Source: Archegozetes longisetosus (Eukaryota; Arthropoda; Arachnida; Sarcoptiformes; Trhypochthoniidae). Taken from it: a stretch of 64,000 nucleotides of DNA. The first letter of the stretch is position 1. Each line of letters begins with the position of its first letter. A program made the translations under genes and the position numbers. A model generated the notes under the pieces. The model was not told the DNA's origin. It did no database searches and saw only the letters and a program-made list of their open reading frames with translations. This document shows positions 1-11,521 of the stretch, piece after piece. The stretch is from contig JAEMBT020000001.1 of assembly GCA_018873245.2 (NCBI GenBank), forward strand, positions 20,238,141 through 20,302,140. Direction: 5' to 3'.

Positions 1-388
1 GTATCGGGCATTCTTTGTAAAACTAACTGCTAGACTAGTAGTTAAGTCAAGTAAAAAACTTTTTAAAAACTCGATATCTGTACTGACTGATGAAAGAACT
101 TTAGAGATCCTAATATTGACTTTTAATCGTAATCTTTAAATTGGTTGAGGAATCTCTCACGAACGGCTTTGTGAGATTTAGTTTTTGAAAGAATATTTAC
201 AATAAACCCTTCATTCATTTCATTTTTGACGTTTATTTTATTTATCAATAATCTAATTGATAAAAAGTTCAAAACTAGATTCAATCTTTGACTCTATTAT
301 TCATAACTTTTTACCAAAACGACTAAAGCAAAAAAGTTTAGAAAAACTTTTAGAGTTCGGTTTATGGCGAACACTTGATAAAACACAT

Positions 389-860
389 CTCATAAGAATG
401 TGAGTTTGCACTGAATAGTCAGTTCTGATAGGACTTCAATTTGAAACGACATTTTGAATCTTCACAACTAATTAGTCATGCCCAAAATCACTAAAAATGT
501 CAGTTGTTTTTTATTCAATCAAAAACATGTTTTTGTTTGATAATATTATGAATCAAATGACTAGACAATGACCATTTTAATTCATATTCAATTAAATTTG
601 ATAACAGTTAAACATATTTATACAAAATGTTTTTAATAATTTATGGTGTTATTAAAAGTTTCGATTCACAATATTGTTAAAACAAAAAAGCTTTCGATTG
701 AGTAGAATGACTGACTTGTTTTTAGTGATTTTGTGTATGACTCGTAAGGTGTTTGGATTACTGATTAGTTTTTGAAAATTCAAATGTCATATTTAAAAAT
801 GAACGAAAATTGAAGTCTTATCAGAACTGAATATTGGGTGCAAACCCACACTATTATGAG
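389..860. repeat. Foldback (inverted-repeat) element 1
   Basis: The left arm (about 389-558) matches the reverse complement of the right arm (about 655-860) along most of its length. Shared segments include CAGTTCTGATA(G/A)GACTTC, ACAAAATCACTAAAAA-like and AATATT(A/G)TGAATC-like stretches, in the same order. The arms are imperfect, with small indels, and are separated by about 95 bp of A+T-rich spacer. There is no open frame, so it looks like an old non-autonomous foldback or MITE. I could not define a target-site duplication. Confidence 0.6.
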
Positions 861-1462
861 AAGTCGTGCACACAATTATGTGTCATTTCCGCGAGTTTAA
901 AAACAAGTCAATTTATCTATAAATTTTTCATATTGAAAAAAATTAATTGTGCATTTGATGAAATAAAATTTTGATTCTACATCAACGGTGACTTAATTTG
1001 GGAGAAAAGGCCCGCTCAATATCCTCGAAGCGTTCAAAATCCAAGTGTTTACAAAAAAATCTAAAAATTGATCTGGTTCTTAAGTCTATACAGAAGTGAA
1101 TTAACTTAAAAAATAATATAAACTATAAAAATGACTTAATTTAAGCTAAAATTTCATGGTATTTTGTTGAAATATTGGACTCTGTTCCCACTTAGCCTGA
1201 TTCCTGGCTACGACACTGCTCTACAGAGCAGAAAATGTGCTGCAACTTATTTGCAATAGGCTGAGAACACTGCTAACATTCTCTTAAAGTCATATTATCA
1301 ATTGAATCATTCTGTATACTGCCAATACTTCATCATAAAGCAATAGATCTTAGTTTTTCTTTGTTTAAATAATTTTTGGTTAAGTTGTTCGCGATTAGAT
1401 TTACTTATAGGAAATAAAATTTTTTATAGGTTGGTATACCTGTACATAGGTTCGGCGAAATG

Positions 1463-1980
1463 GCAAGTGACAGTATAGAGAAATGCAAACAAAGTTTTGC
1501 AAGGGGGTACAATCCTAACCACCAGGGATACATATATAAATTATACATCATATTAAAGCTTTTTTTTAAAATGAAGGTGAATGGCATATATGATAGTATT
1601 TCCTGAAAAAGATTGTAGCACCACATAGCGTCAAGCTTGAAAGGTAACACTTTCAAATTATTGCTCTATTATTCAATTATCAAAGATGAAGTTGAAAAGA
1701 AAATGTTATCTGAGACTGACAGAGAAACATTTTCTGAAGGGACACATTAAAACAATTGGAAATAAACACTGAATTATTTGTTAATTTGTTACGCCCATAT
1801 CCTTCAAGAATTTCTTCTTGTAATAGCCGCTGATGGCCGCCATACTGATTGCTCATTAATTACTTTAATTTCATTTGAAATTAGCTTTGTTTTGATATAT
1901 AATATATATGTAACTCTTGTGGTTAGGGCTGTACCCTCCCTTGCTAAAGTTTCGTTTTATTCCTGTACACTTGACAAATA
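1463..1980. repeat. Foldback (inverted-repeat) element 2
   Basis: The left arm (about 1463-1556) pairs with the right arm (about 1880-1980). Reading the right arm backwards gives CAAGTG...GCAAGGG...GTACA..CCTAACCAC.AG.G.TACATATATA, matching the left arm in order. Both arms encode a similar peptide (WLGLYP...) on opposite strands, which explains the two small open frames here. The arms are diverged and no target duplication is clear. Confidence 0.55.
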
Positions 1981-2860
1981 AACAACCTATTTTAAAGATA
2001 AATCCTAGCGTACACATTAGGTACGTGTCGTTATATTGCTGCACTCATTCAGTTATCAGTATGCTATTTACAATGCAATATTTTATGTTTAAAACGATTC
2101 ACTAAACGGCATTTCAGTTTCTATCAATTTATGATTAATGAGTAACAAATTTGCTATTTATATTATCACGTTTGATCATTTTGAAGTTCAAATACCACTT
2201 TATAGTCTTGTTAGTTATGCCCAACACACGTAGAATTCGGTATTTTTTGTGTTCGCAAAACTTCGGAATCACGTGTATTAATGGTTTTAAAAATTCTTAC
2301 TAATTTATTTAATCGAAAAATCCTTGAAAATGCTTATAGATTATTTGAAATAAGTTAGTTTGTGCATACAAGTTATCTTATTAGAATTTATTATTTCCAA
2401 CAAAGATTAACACAAACAGGAATTTTTCACTCAAAAGCTAGTTCAGTAATGAAGCAAACAGTGCGATCAATATATGATTAAACACAGATGTTTTGACAAA
2501 AAAGCAGAAAAATATTTCGCTGCTAATTTGACTGAATCTCTTCACAGAAAATAACTTTTTATCAATTAGTGTTTAAAAGATTATTATCCTATTATTTATG
2601 TTTTATTCTATAATAGATATGATAAATAAAGTATATATAACGCTATAAATTCATTCCTTAAACGATTTATTCGTACTCTTGACTCAATTTACTGTCATTA
2701 AGAGTTGCATTTTCATCAAGAGCTGTGCTGTAAAACTATTAATTTTCGTCATAGTTACCTTTCAATGTTCTGCTTAATTTTTATGTACTCCGTATCTCAT
2801 AACTTTTTAGTATTAGCTTATGTCACAACCACTTCATTTAACTGATTATCAAAAGAGTTA

Positions 2861-2910
2861 TATAAAAATAAAATATAAAAGTGATTCTACTTTCTTCGGT
2901 TGTCAGCCCA
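2861..2910 (+). promoter_or_regulatory. Core promoter of the prolyl oligopeptidase gene
   Basis: TATAAAA at 2861 and TATAAAAG at 2874 precede a TTGTCAGCC initiator whose A (2905) lies 31 bp downstream of the second TATA box, the usual arthropod spacing. This predicts a 5' untranslated leader of about 52 nt before the ATG at 2957. It is predicted from motif and spacing only. Confidence 0.45.
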
Positions 2911-2956
2911 AAAAGTTCTGGATCTTAGAGTTTAACGAAGTGAACCATCAATTTAT

Positions 2957-5900
2957 ATGATAATGAATTTTTTTGTGTTGGTGCTTGTCACATCTTATTG
3001 TTTAACTAGTGTTTTTGGTGACTTCCAATATCCCGACGTTTGGAGAAATGAATCAGTTTCTGAAGATTTATTCGGAACAACTGTAAGTCATTCTAAAAAT
3101 GTATCCGACTATCATTCAATACAAGCTTGGTAGCTTTCACAAATGTCTCATAGCTTTTCATGACAATTATGAAATTTTCATACCGATTCTCAGAAAATAA
3201 CTCTCATTGTGGCAAATGTTCACTTGTGTTGAGTCTTGCAAAAAATTAAATATCTAACTGAAGTTTTCTGTTGAAAATTGTCTTTCAAGGGTTTTTTAAA
3301 TAGTCTAATAAGTATCTTCATATTGAAAGCCAATAATTTGTGCAATCAAGTTCGAGATAATTAAATGATTAGAATAAAATATTTGAACTTATTTGAAATA
3401 CAAACATTTTAACCTTATTATGCAATAAACCTCAGGTCATAGATTCATATCGTTGGTTAGAAAACCCGGACAGCAATGAAACAAAAACGTTTGTTGAGAA
3501 TCAAAATGCCGTTACACAACCTTATGTTCAATCAAATCCTTATAGAGATGAAATTAACAAAAGGTAATAAAAAATTCAATTTTGTCATATAATTAAACAT
3601 AAACGACATACAATGACTTATCTAACAAAAATGTTCTGTAGTATTAATTGTACTTTTGTCTGAAAAGTTTTACTCAACTTTATGATTATCCGAAATATGG
3701 TGTTCCAAAGAAACATGGCTCTAAGTATTATTTCTCATCAAATACTGGATTACAAGACCAAAGTGTGATTTATAGCTTAGATACAATTGATTCAAACAAT
3801 CCTCAAACGTTTTTAGACCCAAATTTATTAAGTCCCGATGGCACGACATCTCTTCAGTTTGTATCTTATTCGGAAGATGGCAAATATTGTGCTTACGGCA
3901 TAAGTAAAGGCGGTTCTGATTGGATTTCAATTAAGATAAAGGATACTGAAACTGGTGCTGACTTGCCTGAGACATTAACAAAAATAAAATTTGCATATAC
4001 TGGTTGGACACACGATAATTTGGGCTTCTTTTATGCGGTACTCTTCATTTCGAATAGTTTCAAATATATCATACATTTTCTATTTTTTACATTCATGTTT
4101 CAAATCATTTGTGTTAAATAGCAATACAATGAATATAACGGAACAGGTGAAGGAACAGATCCAGAAGTGCCTGAAAATCAGAGACTATTCTATCATAAGC
4201 TGAATACAGATCAATCAGTGGATATAATGATAGCTGAATTTCCTGATCATCCTCGTTGGCTTATGTGAGTAATTGAAAGTTTATCGAGATATTGTGTAGA
4301 TTTAGATATTACCATATAGTATATCAGACTTCTCATTAGTTTGAATGAAATCAAAATTTTTATTTGAATTAGTGGAACACCGATCGTGAGTGACGACGGA
4401 AAGTATGTGCATATATTTCCACAAGAAGGCACTTCAGCCACTCCTTGGTTTTTTGCTCAACTAGATGGAAATCCTATTCAAGGCCCGCTTAACTTTACTG
4501 CAATTACAGATAAGGCAGAAGCTGAATACTATTATGTCGCGAGTAATGACAGTCTGGTTTATATGAGAACTAATAAGAATGCGCCTAAATATCGTTTGAT
4601 CAGGGTAGACCTCAATAACTTCCAAGAAGTAAGTTTCTTGAGCTCAATGGTATTTTAAATTGTAACTATTATTGACACTTGCTGAATTATTTTTTTTTGT
4701 TGCTTTTGGCATCAACCCATTAACTACTAAATAAATTTAATCTAAAGTAGAAGTTGCGAAGGTTTGTTACTTTGAGAAGCAATGACTGATGGTCCTTAAG
4801 TTCTAATAGTTCGCTAGAATTATTACTTTTTACTTAAGCTTATAAGTGTGTTTGATAGGTCAATTTCAAGTTTAATAATGCTAGAATTTAATTGACAGTC
4901 TAATTGGGTTGATATATTGCCCGAACACGATGTGGCTGTATTGGACGGAGCAGTTGCTGTCAATACAGACTATTTGGCGGCTATTTATATGCGAGATGTC
5001 GTTCACATAATTGAAATGCACAGATTATCTGATGGTGAATATTTATGGGATATCGACACACCTATTGGTACAGTCGCAGGAATCAGTGCTGAAAGATATG
5101 GTGTTGATTTATTCTATAAGATTTCATCGTTTTTACATCCGGGCATTATATATCGCTATGATTTTAATACTAATCCAAATACTATTAAAGTTAGTTCAGA
5201 AATTTTATAACTTCTCATTTAACTATTGAAAATTTCAATATTAAACTTCAAATTGGGTTTTATTGTAAGGTATTCCGTGAATCGAAGATTTCGGGTTTAG
5301 ATACAACAGAGTTTGAAACAAATCAAGTATTTTTCCGCAGTAAAGATGGAAAAGTGAAAGTTCCCATGTTTATAGTCAATAGAAGAGTAAGTAATTATAA
5401 TTATGAAACTTATCAAACTGATATCACTTACAGTCAATTATAAGTTTGACACTTTACCTTTTGATTCAAGAACATAAAACTCGATGGCTCTAATCCGACC
5501 ATGTTATATGCCTACGGAGGATTCAATATCAATATTCAGCCAGGATATGATCCATTGGCCACATTCTTTATTAACAATTTGAATGGTGTTTATGCTTTGG
5601 CCAATATAAGAGGAGGAGGGTATGGAAATTTCAATAATTTCTTACTTTTACGCTCATATTTAAGTTCACACTCACAGCGCTTAATGTTTATCGTTCAGTA
5701 CTAATTAACTTCATCTTAAGCTAGATAAAATAATTTACTCTCTTGAAAATTGATGAGTTTCCGAAAAAACCAAATAATCGAACTATAAGTGAACTTATTT
5801 GTAAGCAATTTATTATCTTAAAAATTTGATTATTCTTTAGCGAATACGGCGAGAATTGGCACGAGGGAGGAATGCTTTTGAACAAGCAAAACGTGTTCGA

Positions 5901-7562
5901 CGATTTTGCATCAGCTGCTCAATATTTAATAGACAATAAGTATACGCGAAGAGATAGGTATTTGAAATAATAGTATTTATAATTTAAAATTTGAATGACT
6001 CAAATATAAGTCAAAAATAAATATTCAACTAGATTAACAATAAACGGTAGATCAAATGGTGGTCTATTAGTTGGCGCATCTAGTAATCAAAGACCAGATC
6101 TTTTTGGTTGTGCTTTAGCTAATGTTGGGTTAGTTTCACTAGATTTATCACTTAATATGAGTTATTGAAATTCTAATATTACATTTTTCATTTCAAATTT
6201 ATGTTTCAGTGTAATGGATATGATTAGGTTTCCATTGTTCACAATAGGCTACGCCTGGATGGAGGAATATGGAAATCCACAGGGGAATGAAACTGATTTC
6301 AAGAACCTCTTAGGGTTAATTAAAGTTTGAGAATGCAAATAACTTATCTCTTAAACTATCTTCGTCTGTATCTTATAGATATTCTCCATTGCATAACGTG
6401 CCTGAAAATGCCACACAATATCCAGCAATGCTTGTCTTAACTGGTAATTTAATAATCACATAGTTTAGTTTAAGTTAGTCTTCCACTTAAAACAAAAATT
6501 TGTAAAAGGTCATCCAGAGAAACTTTGGGTTGAGTAACATTGAGTACACTTGTACTCATGGCATGGAAAATCTAAGATTTTTTTAAATTTTGAGACATAC
6601 CCCAAACTTCTTTATCTACTAAAACAATGATTAATCAAACTTTTACTTATCTGATAAATATAAACTACTACATACATAATAGAAAAAACTTATTTATGAA
6701 TTGTAAGCTATTTTAGAATCAATTTAATTGAATAACAATAAATTTTTCAGTGTTTGTGTTTGTTAAACTATGTCTTCGATCAGTTAACAAATTTTGAACA
6801 CGTTTAAATTACTAGAATTAAATTCATTCTTTCTAAAAACAGATATATTTATGTAAACAAACTTTTTTTAGTCATATTAGCGGTGAATATACTTTGAACT
6901 TGTAGCTCATATAAAAACACCGATCAGTCAGCTTTTTTTTTAAATAAGTCAGAGTTAGTTTATATAGGGTATGTCTCAAAACTTGAAACCTTAGGTTTTG
7001 CGTTCTGTGCTTATACCTAAACTATTGAACTGATTAAATGATTTTATAGCCCTGATTACTTGCTAACAATTGTTTCGCATAAAGTGCGCTCATTTGGACC
7101 ATTTACTTGATCCTAATTAAATTTGTGTAAAATTGTTACTGGCTTGAAAATGGTTCTAAACAATGATATGACTACACAATCCGAAAGTTGAATAGATAAA
7201 AGATAAATTTGTAATAAGTAAAACCTAATATAAATGATTTTATGTTTGAATAGCTGATCACGACGATAGAGTAGTTCCAGCGCATTCATACAAGTTTATA
7301 GCAGAACTTCAGTATCGATTAGGAAAAAAATTACCGGATACTCCTTTAATGATACGCGTCGACACTAATTCGGGTCATGGGTCGGGAAAACCAACTTCAA
7401 AATGGGTAAAATTTGTTAGATTGAAAATTGAACTAATAGATTTGATTTAATAAAGTTCTATTGATTTAGATTGAGGAATACACTGATATTGTTTCGTTTG
7501 TGATCAATTCACTAAAAATTGACTACGCGGGACCACAAAGGTCTACAGGTGTCGCAGGTTAA
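2957..7562 (+). CDS. PREP: Prolyl oligopeptidase (S9A) with N-terminal signal peptide
   Basis: Serine peptidase of family S9A, which cleaves short peptides after proline. I resolve 14 exons: 2957-3082, 3436-3563, 3668-4037, 4122-4264, 4373-4628, 4899-5189, 5270-5386, 5471-5619, 5841-5957, 6033-6128, 6210-6314, 6379-6443, 7254-7405, 7470-7562. All introns are GT-AG and in phase, giving 735 residues against about 710 for typical family members. The N-terminal half is the beta-propeller, starting at YRWLENPD. The C-terminal alpha/beta-hydrolase has the nucleophile in NGRSNGG (Ser573), Asp in DHDDRVVP (about 658/659) and His696 in SGHGSGKP. Unusually, exon 1 adds a hydrophobic leader of about 21 residues ending SVFG, directly before the sequence ([10 protein letters not shown]) where cytosolic homologues begin, so the enzyme is probably secreted. 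Ser-flanking Arg572 replaces the usual Gly. AATAAA follows at 7595. Intron 12 (810 bp) contains a foldback repeat. Confidence 0.95.
6567..7000. repeat. Foldback repeat inside prolyl oligopeptidase intron 12
   Basis: The segment near 6567-6604 (AAAATCTAAG...TTTTGAGACATACCC) matches the reverse complement of 6962-7000 (GGGTATGTCTCAAAA...CTTAGGTTTT). The arms are about 38 bp and lie about 360 bp apart. This is the largest intron of the gene, and insertion of this element would explain its length. No transposase frame is present. Confidence 0.5.
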
Positions 7563-7751
7563 TCAATAATAGATGTGACAAAAATTAGACAATTAATAAA
7601 ATATAATTTATATAAGTTATTAGTTATTATAATCATTTATTTCGTACTCATACGAGTGCAAACTGAAAAATAAGATCAAATAAAGTTATTTTCTCGAATC
7701 AAATTTTGAACTCTCATAGTTTTTCGTTTTTATTAACTGTATAAATAAAAA

Positions 7752-8807
7752 TCACGTTTCATGACGAATAATTGCAATTTCAGAATTAGTGGCAGAGCTT
7801 CGAGCTATGGTATTATTAGAAGTTATATCAATACTCATATTTCTATCAGTATAAAACCTTCTGTCGCAGGTCACTAAAAACTTAACATCTTTTCTGAATT
7901 GTGTGTTCATCCACCAATAGATAACAGGATTTAGGGCACAACTGGACATAGCGAGACATTGAATAACAAACCATAAGTTTGTTGTGTTACATAATTCTGT
8001 GTTAATTGTTTCAAAAATATATACTGGAAGCCAACAAACTGTATAAACCAATACTACCATAATTTGCATGATTACTGATTTCAGGTATCTATTTTTGCGA
8101 ACTTTTCGATGCGCTTTACTCATATTTTGTTCAATGCTTCGTTCAGCATTGAATGTAAGGTTATGAAAAATTTTGTAATAAAAATAAATAGTTATGAAAA
8201 TAGGAAGTAAATAAAGGACTATAAGTATATACAAGCGAAAAATTGTTGTAAGTACTTGGCCGAAATCAATGAAAAAATATCTTTCAATACATAGATATCT
8301 TTTTTGTTCAAAATCAATGGCATACGAATCAACTTGAACCAATTCCGGAAGAGTCAAGATGGCAGATGAAAACCATATTAGAGCTAATAACTTAATAGAT
8401 GAAAGTTTTGATAATGGGTTCTCTTTGAAGGTGTGTACCAATACGCGATAGCGATCATAACTGATCACAGCCATAGTTAGTGCCGATACAAAGTTAGGAG
8501 TAAAAAATAGTACTGAACTCAAAGACTCGCACCAGATAAGCTTAAAACCAGATGTTCTCGGCGTTGAACAGGTAGACACGTAGTTTATGATAACAAATGT
8601 GAATAGAATATCGGCTAATGCTATATTTGCCATCAATAACTTCTGTCGAGATTCGCGATATTTCTTACTGAACAGAACAATACATGAAATCGTATTTGTT
8701 ATTATTATAAAAGATGGATAAATAATTAACAGCACAATAACTGCCGGGTATATCGGTGGATCAAATGAATAAACTTGCGAAGTATCACTATAATTATGAT
8801 TTGCCAT
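7752..8807 (-). CDS. Class A (rhodopsin-family) peptide-type GPCR
   Basis: Single-exon, seven-transmembrane receptor of 351 residues. The frame is open for 20 more codons upstream but without another ATG, so I start at MANHNYSDTS, which puts an N-glycosylation site (NYS) in the extracellular N-terminus. Family landmarks in order are TM1 with ITNTIS (Asn1.50), TM2 NIALAD (Asp2.50), Cys3.25 in WCES, SYDRYRV at the end of TM3, a disulfide partner Cys in ECL2 (YLCIERYF), CWLPVY in TM6 and NPVIYWW in TM7. A basic third loop (KAHRKVRKNRYLK) suits G-protein coupling. The pattern fits neuropeptide receptors, but I cannot assign a ligand. It converges on the prolyl oligopeptidase, leaving about 190 bp between stops; a reverse-strand AATAAA lies at 7729-7734. 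Confidence 0.9.
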   Translation of the reverse strand: MANHNYSDTSQVYSFDPPIYPAVIVLLIIYPSFIIITNTISCIVLFSKKYRESRQKLLMANIALADILFTFVIINYVSTCSTPRTSGFKLIWCESLSSVLFFTPNFVSALTMAVISYDRYRVLVHTFKENPLSKLSSIKLLALIWFSSAILTLPELVQVDSYAIDFEQKRYLCIERYFFIDFGQVLTTIFRLYILIVLYLLPIFITIYFYYKIFHNLTFNAERSIEQNMSKAHRKVRKNRYLKSVIMQIMVVLVYTVCWLPVYIFETINTELCNTTNLWFVIQCLAMSSCALNPVIYWWMNTQFRKDVKFLVTCDRRFYTDRNMSIDITSNNTIARSSATNSEIAIIRHET

Positions 8808-9811
8808 CGTTTGGTAGGTCGAATCAAACTTTGCTTGTTGTTCGTTGTTTGCCTTAAATAAAACCAATCGATAATATAATTTGCGAACAATTTATAAACA
8901 AATAAAATTTCTCATCGGAAAGCTATTGCGGTACGAATTGCAATTGAGATAAATAATTGGGACATTTAACTGTTCGATAAAGTACTTAAGATTATACCAT
9001 AACGAGGTAATCAATAATTGCTATACTAATGTTAGTATGACTTATCGCTTATCGTGTATTTGAAGGGCAGTAGTTACCAAGTGAGAATAGCGTAAATATG
9101 TTTGACAACTGTATCACCATAATTAATATCGATTAAATAACAAACACTTATCTTAAGTCTACGTTTAAATTTGAAATGCTCTCCATATGAAAAATGCTTT
9201 TCAGTTAATTTAATCCAGTATCGTTTTCTTCCATAAAAAACTTAGAGGGACTCAATCACCTCATAAACACTTTATCTGAGAAACCAAATTTTATGAAATT
9301 TCGATATGGAAACAACACTAAGAATTACATGCTTATGCTTATGATTTTCATATTCGACTACATCAGCGTTGTAAGTAATCCTCTAGTTTGAAAACTCCAA
9401 CTTTTATAGTGCATAACTACAATTTGTTCAATTTTACAGTGTTTTCATGCCGAAGAATGAGTGACTTGGCGAATATTATTTAAATGTCTACTACAAGTCG
9501 TAGCATTACCAGAAGTACGAATAACTATTTTGTCACAATGTTTCAATTTTATTTTTATATCGTCCACTCTGCTAAAGTGATTCCAAGTTCAACTGACCAT
9601 AATTTTTGTTTAATATTAATTCAAATTTGAAAATTTTTTGCACGAAGAATAAACTAACTTTAGAACAAATATAAAAGCTACTTTTAAAATATGTGCTATA
9701 AAATGATTTAGTGTATTGCTAGTGGGAATGGGGATATGTTTTTAATGCATTCGTTTAGGTGCTTCAATTTAAGGTATTTTTTTGAAATGAAATATTTTAT
9801 AATAAAAATAT
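8808..9811. other. Intergenic region upstream of the GPCR
   Basis: A+T-rich sequence with no supportable coding region, RNA gene or repeat. It should contain the receptor promoter, but I could not identify a convincing TATA/initiator pair. Confidence 0.5.
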
Positions 9812-11165
9812 TAGATGGGATCAAAAGTAATGGGACTATCTTATCTCGTTCTTGATGAAAGTTGTAAACATGTTTATGCTATAATATTGCTCATTAGAGT
9901 AAGAGAAAGTGAACGATGTGGTTGCTTGCTTTTCTCTTGCTTTTAAGTGCGATTTCTGTATATGGTCCAAAAGTGGACCAATTTCGAGAAAGTGTTACAA
10001 ACCAAGAACAGCGCACATTTATTAAGTGCCATGTGCTATTGGCTACTCCTGCAGTTGAAGTTCATAGAATACTAGATAAAATAGCTCGCAACCGAGCATT
10101 AAGCAAAACATACGTATATAGACTATACAATAAATTTAAGGATGGAAAGCCGCCTGAGCAGCGAAGAAGACCCACGCTCAGGAAAACCTCGCACTGCGAC
10201 TGATACAACACACGAAGAAAGACTTAGGGAGCTTTTAAATGAGGGCGAATGCTGGAGGACCGAAGATTTGGCCCAGACATTAGGTATTGGTACTGCAAGT
10301 ACCAAAAGGCTTTTGAAGGAGGTAGGGGCTAAGATAGTTGCCTCGAGATGGGTACCATACGAATTGAAACCAGAAGAAAAGCAGTTGTGCGTGACTATCT
10401 CTGCAGAGCACCTTGAAAGATATCATAGTAACTCCAACATGTTGAAAAGAATTAGAGCAATTGATGAAACTTGGCTAAAAAGCTAAGATCCAAAGGACGC
10501 TAAAAGCTCAAAGCAATGAGCTCTATCTAGTCAAAAACCATGTTTTTTAAGTTGAAAATTTTCGAAATTTTTAAATTGTGTCAGCGGCTTTATTCTTTGT
10601 CGAAGGACGACCAAAGTCAGAGCAACGATGAGTGACTGGAAGGTAATGATGATCGTAGCGTTTCATCAAAATCGGATTATTGGTTACCGAATTTTACCAC
10701 AAAATGTAAATGTCAATTTTGAAGTTTATCTTAGTTTTCTGTCCGAAGTATTGCACCCAGCGATAAGAGAACAGCGTATTAAGAGACCACTCATCCTGCA
10801 TGACAATGCTAGGTCACATAAATATGAAGAAGTTCAAAGATTCTTTAAACGACATCGGTGCGAGGAGTTGAAACACCCCTATAGTCCAGATTTAAACTCC
10901 TGCGATTATGATGGTATTGCTAGAATAAAGAGGCCTAATAAAAGAATGAGATTTGCCGATGAGAACGAACTCCACGCTGCTTACGATAGAGTTATTGAAG
11001 AAATAAATCTAAAGAATGAGGCTACAGGAATAAGATACCTCCCACAGCGGTGGGCCATTGTCACCCAGACGGGAAGAGAACATATTGTATAATCATATTA
11101 TAATATAATAAATATCTTCTAAAGTCCACGAGTTCCAATAGTCCCATGACTTTTGATTCCATCTA
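9812..11165 (+). mobile_element. mariner-family DNA transposon, full length but defective
   Basis: A 1350-bp element (9814-11163) is bounded by 26-bp terminal inverted repeats beginning GATGG(G/A)ATCAAAAGT and differing at only two positions, flanked by the TA dinucleotides (9812-9813 and 11164-11165) that mariner elements duplicate on insertion. The interior encodes a transposase broken by one frameshift and several stop codons. Ends are well preserved, so insertion is fairly recent compared with the relic at 13.2-14.3 kb. Confidence 0.93.
9916..11092 (+). pseudogene. mariner transposase, inactivated
   Basis: The N-terminal DNA-binding half (FRESVTNQEQRTFIKCHVLL, then a second helix-turn-helix region EDLAQTLGIGTASTKRLLKE) is split by a frameshift between about 10140 and 10200. 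The catalytic half carries IDETWL (first Asp), ILHDNARSH (second Asp) and SPDLNSCDYDG (third Asp). In-frame stops replace the codons after DETWLKS and after SSKQ, and more stops follow up to about 10560. Spacing between the second and third Asp is 33 residues rather than 34, with one Pro missing from the usual HPPYSPDL. The last part (MSDWKVMMIVAFH...) is open for 154 codons but cannot work alone. Confidence 0.9.
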
Positions 11166-11521
11166 ATACATACTAATTAACCAAACTCGAATACTCAAAA
11201 TTTAAACTCGAAACTCAATGCTTTCGATGTTTCGAGTTTGTTCGCTCGCACACTAATTAGAATCACTTTTTATAGATTATAAAAACTCGTTTTTATCTGT
11301 TTATTCTGTTTGTTTAATTGATTTGTCTATTGTTTGAAGATTCGAACTGTTGTTGTATAAAAGGTTGTGTATGTTACTAATATTATGTGGTTTGTTAACC
11401 TTATACTGTAAGTCAGACATAGTTTAACATGTAAAGGAGTTTTACAATCACATATAAATAAATAAGAGATATGAAATTATTTCAAATGTAACTGTCAGGC
11501 ACTCGTAACTAAGGAATTGCT

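Larger units (their letters stand above)
1..2860. other. Intergenic region with two foldback repeats
   Basis: I see no supportable gene upstream of the prolyl oligopeptidase. Short open frames here do not resemble known proteins, and two of them (near 1.4-1.65 kb and 1.9-2.1 kb) are translations of the two arms of one inverted repeat. The only structured features are the two foldback repeats listed separately. Confidence 0.6.

Noticed and set aside
8808..8867. N-terminal extension of the GPCR
   Set aside because: The frame is open but begins with TTG; the first ATG is at 8807.
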